Shown: positions 30,487 through 43,200 of the stretch, in pieces
Layout of the letters: every line of letters begins with the position of its first letter
Position numbering within the stretch: the stretch's first letter is position 1
DNA from: Ianthella basta
Taxonomy: Eukaryota; Porifera; Demospongiae; Verongiida; Ianthellidae
Length of the DNA: 64,000 nt
NCBI GenBank assembly: GCA_964019415.1
Contig: OZ025877.1
Location: 4,767,742-4,831,741 of the forward strand
Direction: 5' to 3'
Program-made: the position numbers and the translations under genes
The notes under the pieces: model-generated
What the model saw: the letters and a program-made list of their open reading frames with translations, nothing else
The model's database searches: none
Told to the model about the DNA's origin: nothing

Positions 30487-33400
30487 CATGGGCGTAGGAA
30501 GACTTTCAAAACTGGGGGGGGGGGGCGAAGATATTGGAAGAGATAGAATTTTTTCAGGGTAATTAAATTTTATAGGGTTTTGGTGTGAACCCCACAAACT
30601 CCCCCTATTTACATGCCTGCATACTCCCCGTTTCAATTTCAATAACAGCTATGATGCCATGAAACATACATATTATGCAAAAATAGCCAGTCCCATGTTA
30701 TAAAACAAAACTAATGCATGCAATCTTTCAAAATTCACCAAAATAGAACCTGCGCCTATCATTGGTAGATATAAAATTCCTAGCAATGTCTAACATGTCC
30801 AACTGATGGGTCCTTTCTTTATGGATGTGAAGGATTGTTACATGATTCAGTCAAGGTTGAGACATAGTGGATCGAAGGAATGTTTTTAGACATCGAAGCA
30901 CAGAAAAGGTCCTTTCTGCTGTAGCTGTGGTAACTGGAATGGTAAGAACAATTTGCAGCAAACGGGCGACCTCATCAAGCATCACTTTGCTGCTTGGCAT
31001 AGCATTCAGAATGTCACTGAATGTTCTGAGACTGGTAACTTCTTTCAATGAGCGGTCAGGGTGGGCTGCATTGAATGTACGGATGAGATCTGGTACCATC
31101 TTCAGCTGAACTGTCAGTTTACGCAAGTCAACATCTTGGCTATATATCTCTAACTCACTAGGAAGAGAGATATCTGCCGCAGACAATCGAGTAGCACATA
31201 GGAGGAGATTCTCCAAAGCAGCAGCTACAGGAAGCCCCCTATCATGCTGGAATCTGTGGCGAAGTTCACCAGCAACTGTGTCCAAAACCTCGAAATATAG
31301 CTGACGAAAGTAGTGCTTTGGGCTAGTGAATATATTGGCTTGATGTCTTCGGTTTCGAGGTAGTGCAGGTGGATACGTTAGATCTTTGCTTTCATCTACC
31401 ACTCGGTGGTAAAATGAATCAAAAGCTTCATCAGATCTTTGCCTTTGTATGTATTGTAGTGCAAGGTTTGAGGCCTGTATAGCTTCCTGAATTGTGGTAT
31501 CTTTTGCCTGTAGGTTCAAAGACAGCTGTTCAGTGGCTGAAAAAATCAAGTGACCTAGTTTGAGACCAAAGTAGGTGCTAAATTTCTCCATAGAATTGAG
31601 ATAGCCAACTGCCTTGAGCGCATATTCATCTGTACCTTGTTGAACGTCATCCAAAGCAGCTTGCAGTACAGAGTAGTTGGTGACAACAGAATCTATAGCT
31701 GCAGTACGTACTGTCCATCGGGTTGGACAGAGGGGCTTTAACGTACGTTGGATTACCGGGTGCAAACTGTTGCTGCAGGCCCTCAAATAAATTAGATCTT
31801 TTCGGAGAAATCGAATGAGCTAAGTGAGGCCCATCACCAGTTCTAGGGACTCCCGAATGCACAGTAGCTTCTTTGCTGTGGTCTGAAGGCACAGGTTAGT
31901 GCAATGTGCTAAACAGTGCACATAGATTGCCTTCGGCTCTGCCTGCTGAATGATAGCAGCAACACCACAAATATGGCCCTTCATGTTTGCAGCACCATCG
32001 TATGCTTGTCCGTGGCACTGAGAATTGGGTAGTGCAAGACGTAACATACAATCTTTTATTTGGCCAGCCAGTGTATCTGCGTCAGTCTTTGGTACATGCA
32101 TCAACTCCACTGGAGTTTCGTGAATTAGCATGGCACTGTCTACCCACCTGATAGCTACGCAGAGTTGCTCATTTTGGCTCACATCAGTGGCCTTGTCTAC
32201 AATGATGGAGAACATGGACGATTCCCTAATCTCCGCAAGGAGCTGCCGCAACACTGTATTGCTCATTCGAGCAATCAGCTCGTTCAAGATTTGTGGTGAA
32301 AGATACTGCTTATCATCTATATACTGCTTCAAACCAGGAATGGTTTCAGATCGCACAAGTAGTAGTTGGATCAGGTTGCTTTCCAAATCAATGTGTCCTC
32401 TTACAGCTAAACCTTGTCTAAGTAAGAATCTCAAGGATGAAAGAGTGACCATCAGCATTTGTCTTCGCACTTGCTGGTCCTTTTGCAGCTGAGTGCTCAG
32501 CAGTGCTGCCACGCTCAGACATTGGAGAGAGTCGATCTTGATTACAGCTTCTCTGTGCATGGCCGATTTCACATGGTGATCAAACCGATCCAAGGCTTTC
32601 TTCCAGTTATCGAAACCCGTGACAATAAATGCGACGTCGCCTTGCTTGTCCATTAATATTTCCTGCTTATCACAGATTCACAATATCGACAAAAATTGCA
32701 GAAAGCTTTCAGCCTCGTTATACAAAGCACTAGCCATGGACGACCCTTAAACCATTCAGCGCAAAATTGTCGTGCGTGACCTTGAACTTTTCTGGTCTTC
32801 TGCAAAATAGCTTGATCACTAACTTGGAATGATTCAACTGCATCCCTGCAGCAAGGGTGCATTACACTCAGCAGCGCCTGATGATGGCTCTTCTGCAAGG
32901 TCATCTTGATCTCTTGTAACAGGCAAGGACACTGAATCTTGCGCTGAATGGGACATTCCGGGTGGCTGAGAATCCAAAACAGTTACATCTTCTCCTGTGG
33001 CTCCTCCAGGCTCCAAATCAGCACATGTGCTTTCTTCACTTTCTACAGGGCCATGCCTAGTTGGAATATACAGTTCAAGTCATTTAGCAGCTGGTTTAAC
33101 CAGAAGCTAATTCATGTAGCTAGCTACTATATTCATTCATACTTTCCATCTACTTCTCTGCTACACTATGATGGGTTGACATTCCACTGACAGAGGATTC
33201 TGACCTTGAATCATTGTCCAAACCAGTGACAGTACTGTGGCTTGAAGACTCCGAGTCACAGGTACTATAGTACCGAGAGATTACCAATAAAGCCATACAC
33301 AGCTTGTCACTACTGACTAATCACCTTGGGACTTAAGCCTACCTGTTGGTAACATTGCTTTTTCTTCTCTTTGGTGGCTTTTCCAAAAAACTTAGGATAG

Positions 33401-33714
33401 ATTGCTGAGACATTCAGAACGAGATAGCGTGCGCAGACAATTATATTCAGGCCACGTGTAAATTGTGGAATCCGTAAAATGGCTGCCACATGCAGCCTCT
33501 AAATGGAATCTTGAACAACAGGTTTTGTTGGCTATAGATCCGAACGAAAATGCTGTGGACTCGTTCTATATACTTTGGTGAGATGACTAAAGAACTTCCT
33601 AGCGAAATCAAAGATTACAGAGGTGAGACAGGGCTAAAAATCTAGGGAGGCCTGGTCCCCCCCTTATGAAATCTGGGGGGCCTTGGCCCCCCTCCCCCGG
33701 TTCCTACGCCTATG
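30487..33714 (-). mobile_element. hAT element (ZMYM-type), 3,228 bp, 5-bp TSD
   Basis: Ends catgggcgtaggaag and, reversed, cataggcgtaggaaccggg, each followed by a G-rich run. TSD taaat at 30482-30486 and 33715-33719. Contains a decayed ZMYM1-like hAT transposase on the minus strand. 33020-33640 is its 5' non-coding part. Confidence 0.85.
30728..33016 (-). pseudogene. ZMYM1-like hAT transposase with TTF zinc finger, pseudogene
   Basis: N-terminal part 33016-32834, then a TTF-type zinc finger (about 32800-32690; FKGRPWL, AFCNFCRYC), then the hAT catalytic body: VDKATDVSQNEQLCVAIRW, YDGAANMKG, VHCLAHCTNLCL, and a C-terminal dimerisation region with TATAERTFSVLRCLKTFLRS. Lesions: frame changes near 32850 and 32690, a TAG at 31820-31822 (in frame), and a TGA just after LRSTMSQP at 30851. 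Beyond that TGA the same frame continues to a natural stop at 30728 (LNHVTILHIHKE). Known zinc-finger MYM-type protein 1 relatives are domesticated or transposon copies of such genes; this one is decayed inside its own TIRs. Confidence 0.85.
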
Positions 33715-36700
33715 TAAATCATACTATTCCAGTTCTGTGGGCCTGACAACAATAACAGATACTGCCCTCGATTGGCTGCACTTTGGTTGACAAGCCACGT
33801 CCTAACTTCTCTTTAACACATTGCTATTCGATAACATACAGTGACGTTTGTTGACGTCATCACAATGGTCAGTTTGTTGTTCAGGAAATTTTGTATAAAA
33901 AAAACGGCATACTTAGAGCCCCATCTTGGTGAGTGTGCTGCACATCATTGTGTTTAGTAGTAAATATACCTTCATATTTGACTGAGAACAGAAGTGTGCT
34001 GTAGTCTCTTTTCGAGAAAATAGCATTTAAACGTGCGAATTGTGGCAAAATTACTACCAAGAAGGTGTTTTTCTTTATTTTCTCTACAAACAGATGCATA
34101 TATGCCCAGTTCTCAGTCAATTCTGAAACTTTGCATTTCCCTACACCGAACCAGCGCAGCTGCGTGTGTTTCAGGCGTCGTCTAGATATGCCGGTTTTGC
34201 TCTGAATGTTGGCAAGTATGCCATTTTCAACACCTTCAAACATCTTTCTTCAAGCTTTCTTCGTTACGCTAATTGACCTGTCTGATAAAGCTAAGATCAT
34301 ATTTCCTTCTCCTGCCATTTGTTTTTCGTAGAATCATTCAGAGAGCAAAAATATAATGTTTGAAAAAGGTGCAAATTTAGCAGCCATGTTCGGGGTTTCC
34401 AGGTATAACTACCCTGTGATGATCATCTTCCTAGTTCTAGAATCAGAAGGGAGGAAAGCAGGTGTACCTTTTTACAGCTGTAAGTACTTGACAAGGAGCT
34501 ATTAGGGCCAGTGAGAGACTATACCAAAAGTACTGTAGCAAGGCTATGATTGCATGTATGATGGTAAAATCTTTTCTGACCAAGTGTGAGGATTTCCTAT
34601 CTGTAACAAATAGTAAGCCATAAGCACAAGACTGAAGATAATGAAAGCAAAGTAGGATGCCTAGCCATGTGTCGTGTGTTCATGCGATTTACACATGATC
34701 TGACAGAAGCTTGGGAAGAAAATTATCTTGCAATGTCATATCTTGCAATTTATTTATGTACGTACTTGAGGATGAAGACAAACCTAACAATGCAACCTTG
34801 ATCTACCAAGTCTACCTGGATGGCACAATGTGATGTTATGCTGTCAGACATTTGCATGCAGTGTGATAAAACTATTAGGTGTTCGTAGTCTTTTACTGAC
34901 TAGTCTGGCCTGCTATAGCCTACTTCCTGCCTCCGAATTGTGTGTAAATATGAAAGTGCAGTCTAGCAGAAATTGTAAAAGCCATGCACACCTTGACCAA
35001 TCAGCTTGCATCTACCGATTTTATGCCAGCTGTTATTAAGTTGGGTGTGTGTTTATTTTTGCCAAACACAGTGGGAACAAAAGCTGCATGGGAGCACAAG
35101 TATGATGCCGATTGGATGTACAACATAGCACATTGACCTCAAAGGCAGCATGGGTAGCAGCGTTAGGTATCCCAGGAACGAGTGACTGAATTTCGCACAG
35201 CACTTAGCTATGAAGGAATGGCTCTGCAGAGGAGATGTGTTCTCCAAACGATACCTTAATTAGTATCCTTGCACATCTTTGTCCACCATTGTTTTTACTA
35301 ATCACCATTTGTGAAGTGTGGCTTTAACTTTTTCTCTTAGACATCCTATACCCTGCTTTCTCGCCCAAGTGCAGTCTGGGGGGGCAGGAAGTAGGTGGAA
35401 AGTTTCATCCCACAAAACTTACACAAGGCCTTAGCTATTCTGCCTGAGACTCTGCAACCCTAAAAGTAAACATGTGAAAATGGTGACAACTCGCCAGCCC
35501 CAAAAGTTAACCCCACGGAATGTGATAATTGCAGTCATGGTGTGATAATTGTATTCATGACAGTCTGTACGGTACAGTGCATAGAAAAGGTAACGTAATA
35601 CCGTTTGTCAATTTTCCATAATCCGGTAATCATGTCATTTATTCGTTAAAGTTGGCGTTTTTCCACTACCGCTTATAAGTTAACCATTAACCGCAGTCGT
35701 TAACGAGTGAACGGTTTCGGGCATAATGGAAAAATGGCTATCAGTGTAAGTAAAATACAACCTGCTGTCGAACATTCCCCCAAAGCGCCGCCACAAACAT
35801 ATGCAACCAAATATTCGGCCATTATCCTTCGCAACAGAGAGAACAGGGTCTCATACTGCCGTTGCAGGTTTTAGGATTGGCGGAGATCGAAGCGGCGTTA
35901 AGCCCCCACTACTTGATTCATCATTGCGAGCCTTTTTGCATTTTAAACAGTGAATACTTAGAGCGTGGCTGTCTGAAGACCAAAGCCCTGGCTTGTGTGC
36001 GATGCTTGGACCACAGTAAACACAGATGATGATGAGGTAAAGGAGTGTCACAACTAGCTAAATGCTGGCTCTGAAAAACAGCAGCTACCATTGAATCACC
36101 ACCTGGTCGTGATTTGACAGTTTTCTCAGTAGTCTGAAATGCAGGTTACAGAAAATCATTGCATGTAATCGGTACGAGTCTGTTTAGCCCCCACACTGTC
36201 TGTACACTTATTGTGGAGGCGATGGAAGGACTGCACAACCATTCATCCATCCTCAGTTCTCCTGCTATCCCTGCTACCCCTCCCCCCCCCTATCGCTGCC
36301 TTTTCTGTCATACATTAACTGCACATTAATGTCACATTTTTTCTGCAATCGTAAAACATTGGGGGAAAGGGGGGAAGCTTGAATGTTTGTGGTGAAGCTT
36401 CCCTCAACCATCTACATGCCCCCCAGGGCTACAAATTGTAAAGAATTTCAGCTTAGAAAAGCCTAAGTGCTAGATAAACATCGAGACGTTCAAAGATTAT
36501 GGAGAACGGCCCAGAAAGTGTCCTCCTAGGATATAGGGCACCCTTCCTTTAGTCTTTGGAGTTATCCTTGGTTTTACGCTTCTTTCGTCGTGACGGCAGC
36601 CATACTGTTCTCTAATCACATCATATTTCGTCAACTAAATGGCGGTGTAGACCTCGCAATATAGTTGTGCTCGCTTGAATATTAGCCAATTCCTAAGTGG

Positions 36701-36806
36701 TTACTCACTGCAATTGGATTACTCCATTTGAAGGTAATTGGAGTCTTCAATGCAAGATCTCTTTGGTAACTAATAGTAAGTTCCTGATGGCTAATGTTAA
36801 TTTTAG
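33715..36806. other. intronic or intergenic, no gene recognised
   Basis: A 120-codon minus frame at 33881-34243 is open and fairly protein-like but shows no domain; it may be a hypothetical gene or chance. The rest is AT-rich with a T/C run near 36280. 35620-35740 has several gttaac/ttaacc pairings but no clear element. Confidence 0.35.
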
Positions 36807-36958
36807 CTCTAGCTGACAATTTCCTAGCTGGCTCACAAAACTTTGGTCCAGCCATGGCCAGAGTGGCCGGAGCAGTTCCCCCGGCCCTGTACTTTGCTTG
36901 CAGTTCATGTGTAAAGTGTACTATTTTGGCAGCATCTGTATGGGACAGAATTGTAAAT
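36807..36958 (+). other. candidate exon, phase 1 to phase 0
   Basis: Acceptor gttaattttag (ends 36806), donor gtaagc at 36959. The 152-nt segment is open when entered in phase 1 and exits in phase 0, just what is needed to join exon 3 at 25617 to the transmembrane exon at 37226. The translation is Ala/Val/Cys-rich and not domain-like. The opposite strand is also open for 94 codons (36966-36682), so this is only a candidate. Confidence 0.3.
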
Positions 36959-37225
36959 GTAAGCATGAAAAGTTGCCTGACACGGAAGCCATTGTTTGCA
37001 TACTGTATACATGCTGCTTGTGTAATAATTATGTCTCACTTGCGGGAGAAGCTAATGGCAAATATTTCGGTTTTGTGCTGATGTCATGCACTAAAGTTTG
37101 CCACTAGACTTATATGGACATAGTATAAGCCTTATGTCTTGCATTATCAGATCACCTGTACCATGCACACATGTTTAAATACCCGATAATGTTGCTGATG
37201 GTATATAACTCTGTAATACTTTCAG

Positions 37226-40200
37226 ATTATCTATATCTTCATCCCTGCTGTCATTGTGGTCATTGTGCTGGTGCACCACTATAAGAACAGGCCTGCTGTA
37301 AGTGCTTAATGTTTGTTCTCTGTTTATATATGCAGTACATTGTACAGAGCCTGTCTTGTATGACTTGTTCATATGTACGTACGTTAAGTATGTGCATTGG
37401 TGCATTGGTGCTACTAATGGTGCATGTGTATTATGACAGCATGGCATCAGTTAAAATTTCTCATTATTAGAGTACACTTAAACAGAGCTTTACTCCTTAA
37501 AAATAAGAATAGTAAAGCTTAGAGTGGATATGGTGTACGTATGTGCCATGTATGTGGTTTCAGTTTAAGGCTAATAATGTTTGCACCTTATGCACTTCTG
37601 TCTTTTCCCTATTAGCCAAAAGCGCCAGCTGACAATACTATTAGGATGGAAGAGGTAAGTACAGTAGTATGGATTGGTAGTCCTCTCGCAAGTCACTAGC
37701 CAAAGATTTGATTCTTTTCCAAACATTTCAGCTGACTGCTGCCTTCTCTCCATCTCAGAGACAAGTTACTTTACTTGATGTTGCCTCTAGCCTAGACATC
37801 TCTCTGTGCAGCTGTCTCTATTTTGAAGGCAGTTGGATCTTGTTCACTCTCTGCGGCATGTCTGGTAACTGGCACTGCCAGAGTTACCAGGCATGGACTC
37901 TTTGTCCTCCCTACTTGCTGTCTGTATCGTTCGTGTACCCTCTTTGATTATCATCGAGAGCATCTCAGGAAATGAGGTGGTCCTTTTCTATATAAATAAC
38001 TAGGCGGATGATCATCATCGCAGGGGCGAGTCTTAGCAAGATTAGATTCTTGTAGTGCTGCAACTTTTCTGTGGGATCCATAGTAGTTCTGAGGCTGCTC
38101 AAAAGCAGAGAAGCAGCGCTTTAATCTAGTATGGTTTTCTGTGCAGTGGGCCTACGTGGTGGGTAGCTAGGGTGCAATCAGCCCTCCTGTTGTGCTGTTG
38201 TGTGTCCTGTTGAGGCTGGTTTCAGCTCTTATAGCTCCCGTTGGTTGTGCCCGATCTCCATAGCCGCTGGTAGTCCACGCCACTGGTAGTCATCAAGCAT
38301 AGTTGAAAGTTTGAAACTCAAGGAGTCTTGTAAGGGCTTGTGGATGCCAGTGGTCATTGGCTAGATAGTAGTTAGGTCATTTGCCTTCTTGTCATTTGTT
38401 TAAGGGGGCGGGTGCACCTAATTGGCTTACAATAACACTGATTTGTACTTCGAAATCCTGACCATTTACGAAGTGCAGATTGCAACAACTGCTACGACTT
38501 TATGGCTTATCATACATTAATCACTTCTAGCAACTTTCCTAATGCAGTGCGCTATTCCCTTTCCTAAGAAACCGTGTTAAACAAGTCCCCCATAACGGCA
38601 GTTTGTACTGTTTGGTGTGGCCATTTTCCTTTGTACGATGCTGGTAGGGCATGTAATCACTTTTTTAGGAAGAACATCATGACTGTACGAGAGCGATTTC
38701 CTGTAATGTGACAGGAAATAGGTTAACCAAGAAAACATTGTACGAATGTACTATTCATATTGCTATATTTCCCATACTGTATGTATTAGCGAAAAATGCT
38801 CTCGTGTGATCACATTATTGCTAAGAAGCACAAGTTGTACAAATTTACAGGTACATGAGATGAAGCATGAAGGAATAGGACAGTAAACATAAAGTTACAT
38901 AAATAAAACCAGTCAAATATGCTACTTAGTGGTGATGTCATCACCGGAAGTTGGCTACCTAATAGGCTGTCCACGTGTTAGTCGAGGAAGAGTGAGTTCT
39001 GGTAGAACGGCTTTGTTGTAGAAGTTTAGGAGTTTGGGCTTGTTTCTGCCCATAGTTTGTTGTCGAATGGTATCCTTTCAACGGATATTCCCTTCGGCAA
39101 CCACACAACAAAGTCACACCAAGACCGTCCCATAATGGCCATTGTTCTTTGGACTTGGTAGAAGTAGTCATGTCCCCACTTCAGCTCCACCTCCCCTCTG
39201 GCACCAGCTTTGCAGAAGAAGGTCTTCATTATCTTGGCAGTCGAAAGTGGATCCAGTCCTTCCTTCGCAGCTGTGTGTGGGCAATTGATCTCAACAATGC
39301 CGCCTTCTTCCCCGGGACTGCATGCGAGACTTGTAGACTCAGCATCAACCACTAGTCCTGACTTCTTGATGGAAGCTTCTGCATGAGTGTCCCTTCGACT
39401 GCAAGTACTCCAAGTATTGCTGCTTGGCCTCGTCCTCGTGGTATGTACCCCATCGTGTTGCCTCAGTGGAGAATGCCTTGGAGTATAGTAAGGACTTCAC
39501 TAGGTTGCCAACAGGTGTGGTGGGACGCCGCTTTGAAACTCTGCCAAAGTTAGAAGCTGTGAGTCTCAGTCTCCGCTGATGGTGCCACCATAGATACTCG
39601 ACCCTAAACCGGGATAGGAAACTGCGATGGGAGCAGTGTTCCATGCTCATTAACCGGATATAGACTACAATTCTCATTATTAGAGTACACTTAAACAGAG
39701 CTTTACTCCTTAAAAATAAGAATAGTAAAGCTTAGAGTGGATATGGTATACGTATGTGCCATGTATGTGGTTTCAGTTTAAGGCTAATAATGTTTGCACC
39801 TTATGCACTTCTGTCTTTTCCCTATTAGCCAAAAGCGCCAGCTGACAATACTATTAGGATGGAAGAGGTAAGTACAGTAGTATGGATTGGTAGTCCTCTC
39901 GCAAGTCACTAGCCAAAGATTTGATTCTTTTCCAAACATTTCAGCTGACTGCTGCCTTCTCTCCATCTCAGAGACAAGTTACTTTACTTGATGTTGCCTC
40001 TAGCCTAGACATCTCTCTGTGCAGCTGTCTCTATTTTGAAGGCAGTTGGATCTTGTTCACTCTCTGCGGCATGTCTGGTAACTGGCACTGCCAGAGTTAC
40101 CAGGCATGGACTCTTTGTCCTCCCTACTTGCTGTCTGTATCGTTCGTGTACCCTCTTTGATTATCATCGAGAGCATCTCAGGAAATGAGGTGGTCCTTTT

Positions 40201-43200
40201 CTATATAAATAACTAGGCGGATGATCATCATCGCAGGGGCGAGTCTTAGCAAGATTAGATTCTTGTAGTGCTGCAACTTTTCTGTGGGATCCATAGTAGT
40301 TCTGAGGTTGCTCAAAAGCAGAGAAGCAGCGCTTTAATCTAGTATGGTTTTCTGTGCAGTGGGCCTACGTGGTGGGTAGCTAGGGTGCAATCAGCCCTCC
40401 TGTTGTGCTGTTGTGTGTCCTGTTGAGGCTGGTTTCAGCTCTTATAGCTCCCGTTGGTTGTGCCCGATCTCCATAGCCGCTGGTAGTCCACGCCACTGGT
40501 AGTCATCAAGCATAGTTGAAAGTTTGAAACTCAAGGAGTCTTGTAAGGGCTTGTGGATGCCAGTGGTCATTGGCTAGATAGTAGTTAGGTCATTTGCCTT
40601 CTTGTCATTTGTTTAAGGGGGCGGGTGCACCTAATTGGCTTACAATAACACTGATTTGTACTTCGAAATCCTGACCATTTACGAAGTGCAGATTGCAACA
40701 ACTGCTACGACTTTATGGCTTATCATACATTAATCACTTCTAGCAACTTTCCTAATGCAGTGCGCTATTCCCTTTCCTAAGAAACCGTGTTAAACAAGTC
40801 CCCCATAACGGCAGTTTGTACTGTTTGGTGTGGCCATTTTCCTTTGTACGATGCTGGTAGGGCATGTAATCACTTTTTTAGGAAGAACATCATGACTGTA
40901 CGAGAGCGATTTCCTGTAATGTGACAGGAAATAGGTTAACCAAGAAAACATTGTACGAATGTACTATTCATATTGCTATATTTCCCATACTGTATGTATT
41001 AGCGAAAAATGCTCTCGTGTGATCACATTATTGCTAAGAAGCACAAGTTGTACAAATTTACAGGTACATGAGATGAAGCATGAAGGAATAGGACAGTAAA
41101 CATAAAGTTACATAAATAAAACCAGTTAAATATGCTACTTAGTGGTGATGTCATCACCGGAAGTTGGCTACCTAATAGGCTGTCCACGTGTTAGTCGAGG
41201 AAGAGTGAGTTCTGGTAGAACGGCTTTGTTGTAGAAGTTTAGGAGTTTGGGCTTGTTTCTGCCCATAGTTTGTTGTCGAATGGTATCCTTTCAACGGATA
41301 TTCCCTTCGGCAACCACACAACAAAGTCACACCAAGACCGTCCCATAATGGCCATTGTTCTTTGGACTTGGTAGAAGTAGTCATGTCCCCACTTCAGCTC
41401 CACCTCCCCTCTGGCACCAGCTTTGCAGAAGAAGGTCTTCATTATCTTGGCAGTCGAAAGTGGATCCAGTCCTTCCTTCGCAGCTGTGTGTGGGCAATTG
41501 ATCTCAACAATGCCGCCTTCTTCCCCGGGACTGCATGCGAGACTTGTAGACTCAGCATCAACCACTAGTCCTGACTTCTTGATGGAAGCTTCTGCATGAG
41601 TGTCCCTTCGACTGCAAGTACTCCAAGTATTGCTGCTTGGCCTCGTCCTCGTGGTATGTACCCCATCGTGTTGCCTCAGTGGAGAATGCCTTGGAGTATA
41701 GTAAGGACTTCACTAGGTTGCCAACAGGTGTGGTGGGACGCCGCTTTGAAACTCTGCCAAAGTTAGAAGCTGTGAGTCTCAGTCTCCGCTGATGGTGCCA
41801 CCATAGATACTCGACCCTAAACCGGGATAGGAAACTGCGATGGGAGCAGTGTTCCATGCTCATTAACCAGATATAGACTACAATTTTTGTAACTTGGCCG
41901 CTAATCCTGGGGTGAAGATGATGTCATAATTATATTCATGGCCATCATAATCATATTCATAGTCGTGTGGTCGCTGCTGTATAAAAGAAGTACCTACTCG
42001 GGAGCTCGGGAGCGAGCCGTATTTAGTGCGCAGCGTTGGCGATATCCTCTTTATCCGCGGATGGATCAGCGGGTGGCACTTTACAGAAACTACATCTAGA
42101 TCTATCATTAGCATAGCTATTTTATATGCGAACATTACAAACTGACCACATAATGATATTCATTATGTGCCATGTATATACGGCAATTACGTCATCAGAA
42201 TTTAGGCAAGAAGGAGGGAGAGGGCACGCGAGTGCACTACAAGTATACGGAGTTGAAGGAGTAGCTGTTAGCTCTTTTGACTGGATACGCAGCCTACCGT
42301 ATACGGAAAAGCCTACTGTACACGTTTGTATACATTTCGTTCGGAATCAAGCAATATACGGAAAGTGTTTGAATGATTTCGCGAGTGCGGCTTCAGAGAA
42401 GAAGTCGACGATTTTGCCCATCAGGTGTTTTTAAAATTGTTCGACGACGGTCCTACTCGGTGCATAATGGTCCTATTGAACTAGCGCAGGGCAAGGACAA
42501 GGATTGCTGTGAGCGGGGGAAAAGTTTTTTGGATGATTTGTTGTGGTTTACCTACTTTTTGCGCTATACGTTCTTTCTGACTGTTCGTGTGTGCTACTTT
42601 GGCAATGTTAACGACATGCTCTCGTACGTATACCTTCCATCTGTAATGTGAAGTGAGCAAGAAGCTGTTTCTCCTTATTTAGGCGGGAGGAGCGAAGAAG
42701 TAAGGCTCGCCGATAGAAGTACGCTCACGCAAACGGTTAACGAGCATGGAACCCACAGAGTTACAATTATTATTGAAACGTTAGCATGTATAATCAATAT
42801 AATTTCGGGAGTTTCCTATCCCGGTTCAAGTATCTATGGTGCCACAAACTGCCTTCAGATTGACACTGTGTATGTTGCTCAATGTAACTGCGCTGTTGTG
42901 GGGAAAAAAGTACCTCTCTTTGATGGAACTCTTGGCAGAGCTGCAGTAGCTCAGTCGGTGACACATCGTTCTGATGAGAGTATGGGCCATAGTGGTGATC
43001 TGTGCTGGCTGCAGACTTACTGCGTGTGCTCCTCCTTTGGACCTTGTACTCCTTGTTTCTGGGGTTACAGCGTGCTTCTAGAACATTCCAGCTAGGATAT
43101 TTCAGTGCATACCCGCTTTCTTCCCGCCAACCAACAGTTTTCGGACAGTTTGAGCGGGAAAAAACTTCAGAAGAAGTTTCTGGGGAGAAGAGAAAAGAGC

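Larger units (their letters stand above)
37458..39670 (+). repeat. tandem duplication, unit 1 (2,213 bp)
   Basis: Nearly identical to 39671-41883. By eye I find four substitutions (37535/39748, 38095/40308, 38914/41127, 39656/41869). Contains one 39-nt host exon, the left terminus of a Mutator/YqaJ element (38400), a YqaJ pseudogene C-terminal half, and the first 83 bp of another TIR element. Either a very recent duplication or an assembly artefact. Confidence 0.95.

Noticed and set aside
33881..34243. 120-codon minus frame
   Set aside because: Protein-like in composition but no domain, splice context or neighbour to support it.
29825..34421. Possible large element with cagggtggttatacc ends enclosing the hAT element
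   Set aside because: Ends match over about 20 bp but flanks show no TSD; kept only as a note.
19828..36860. Repeated ccatggctggacc motif at 19833, 19848 and, inverted, 36849
   Set aside because: 11-12 bp only; likely coincidence or minor sequence bias.
36682..36966. 94-codon minus frame
   Set aside because: Overlaps a candidate plus exon; neither strand has decisive evidence, and the plus exon at least has fitting splice phases.
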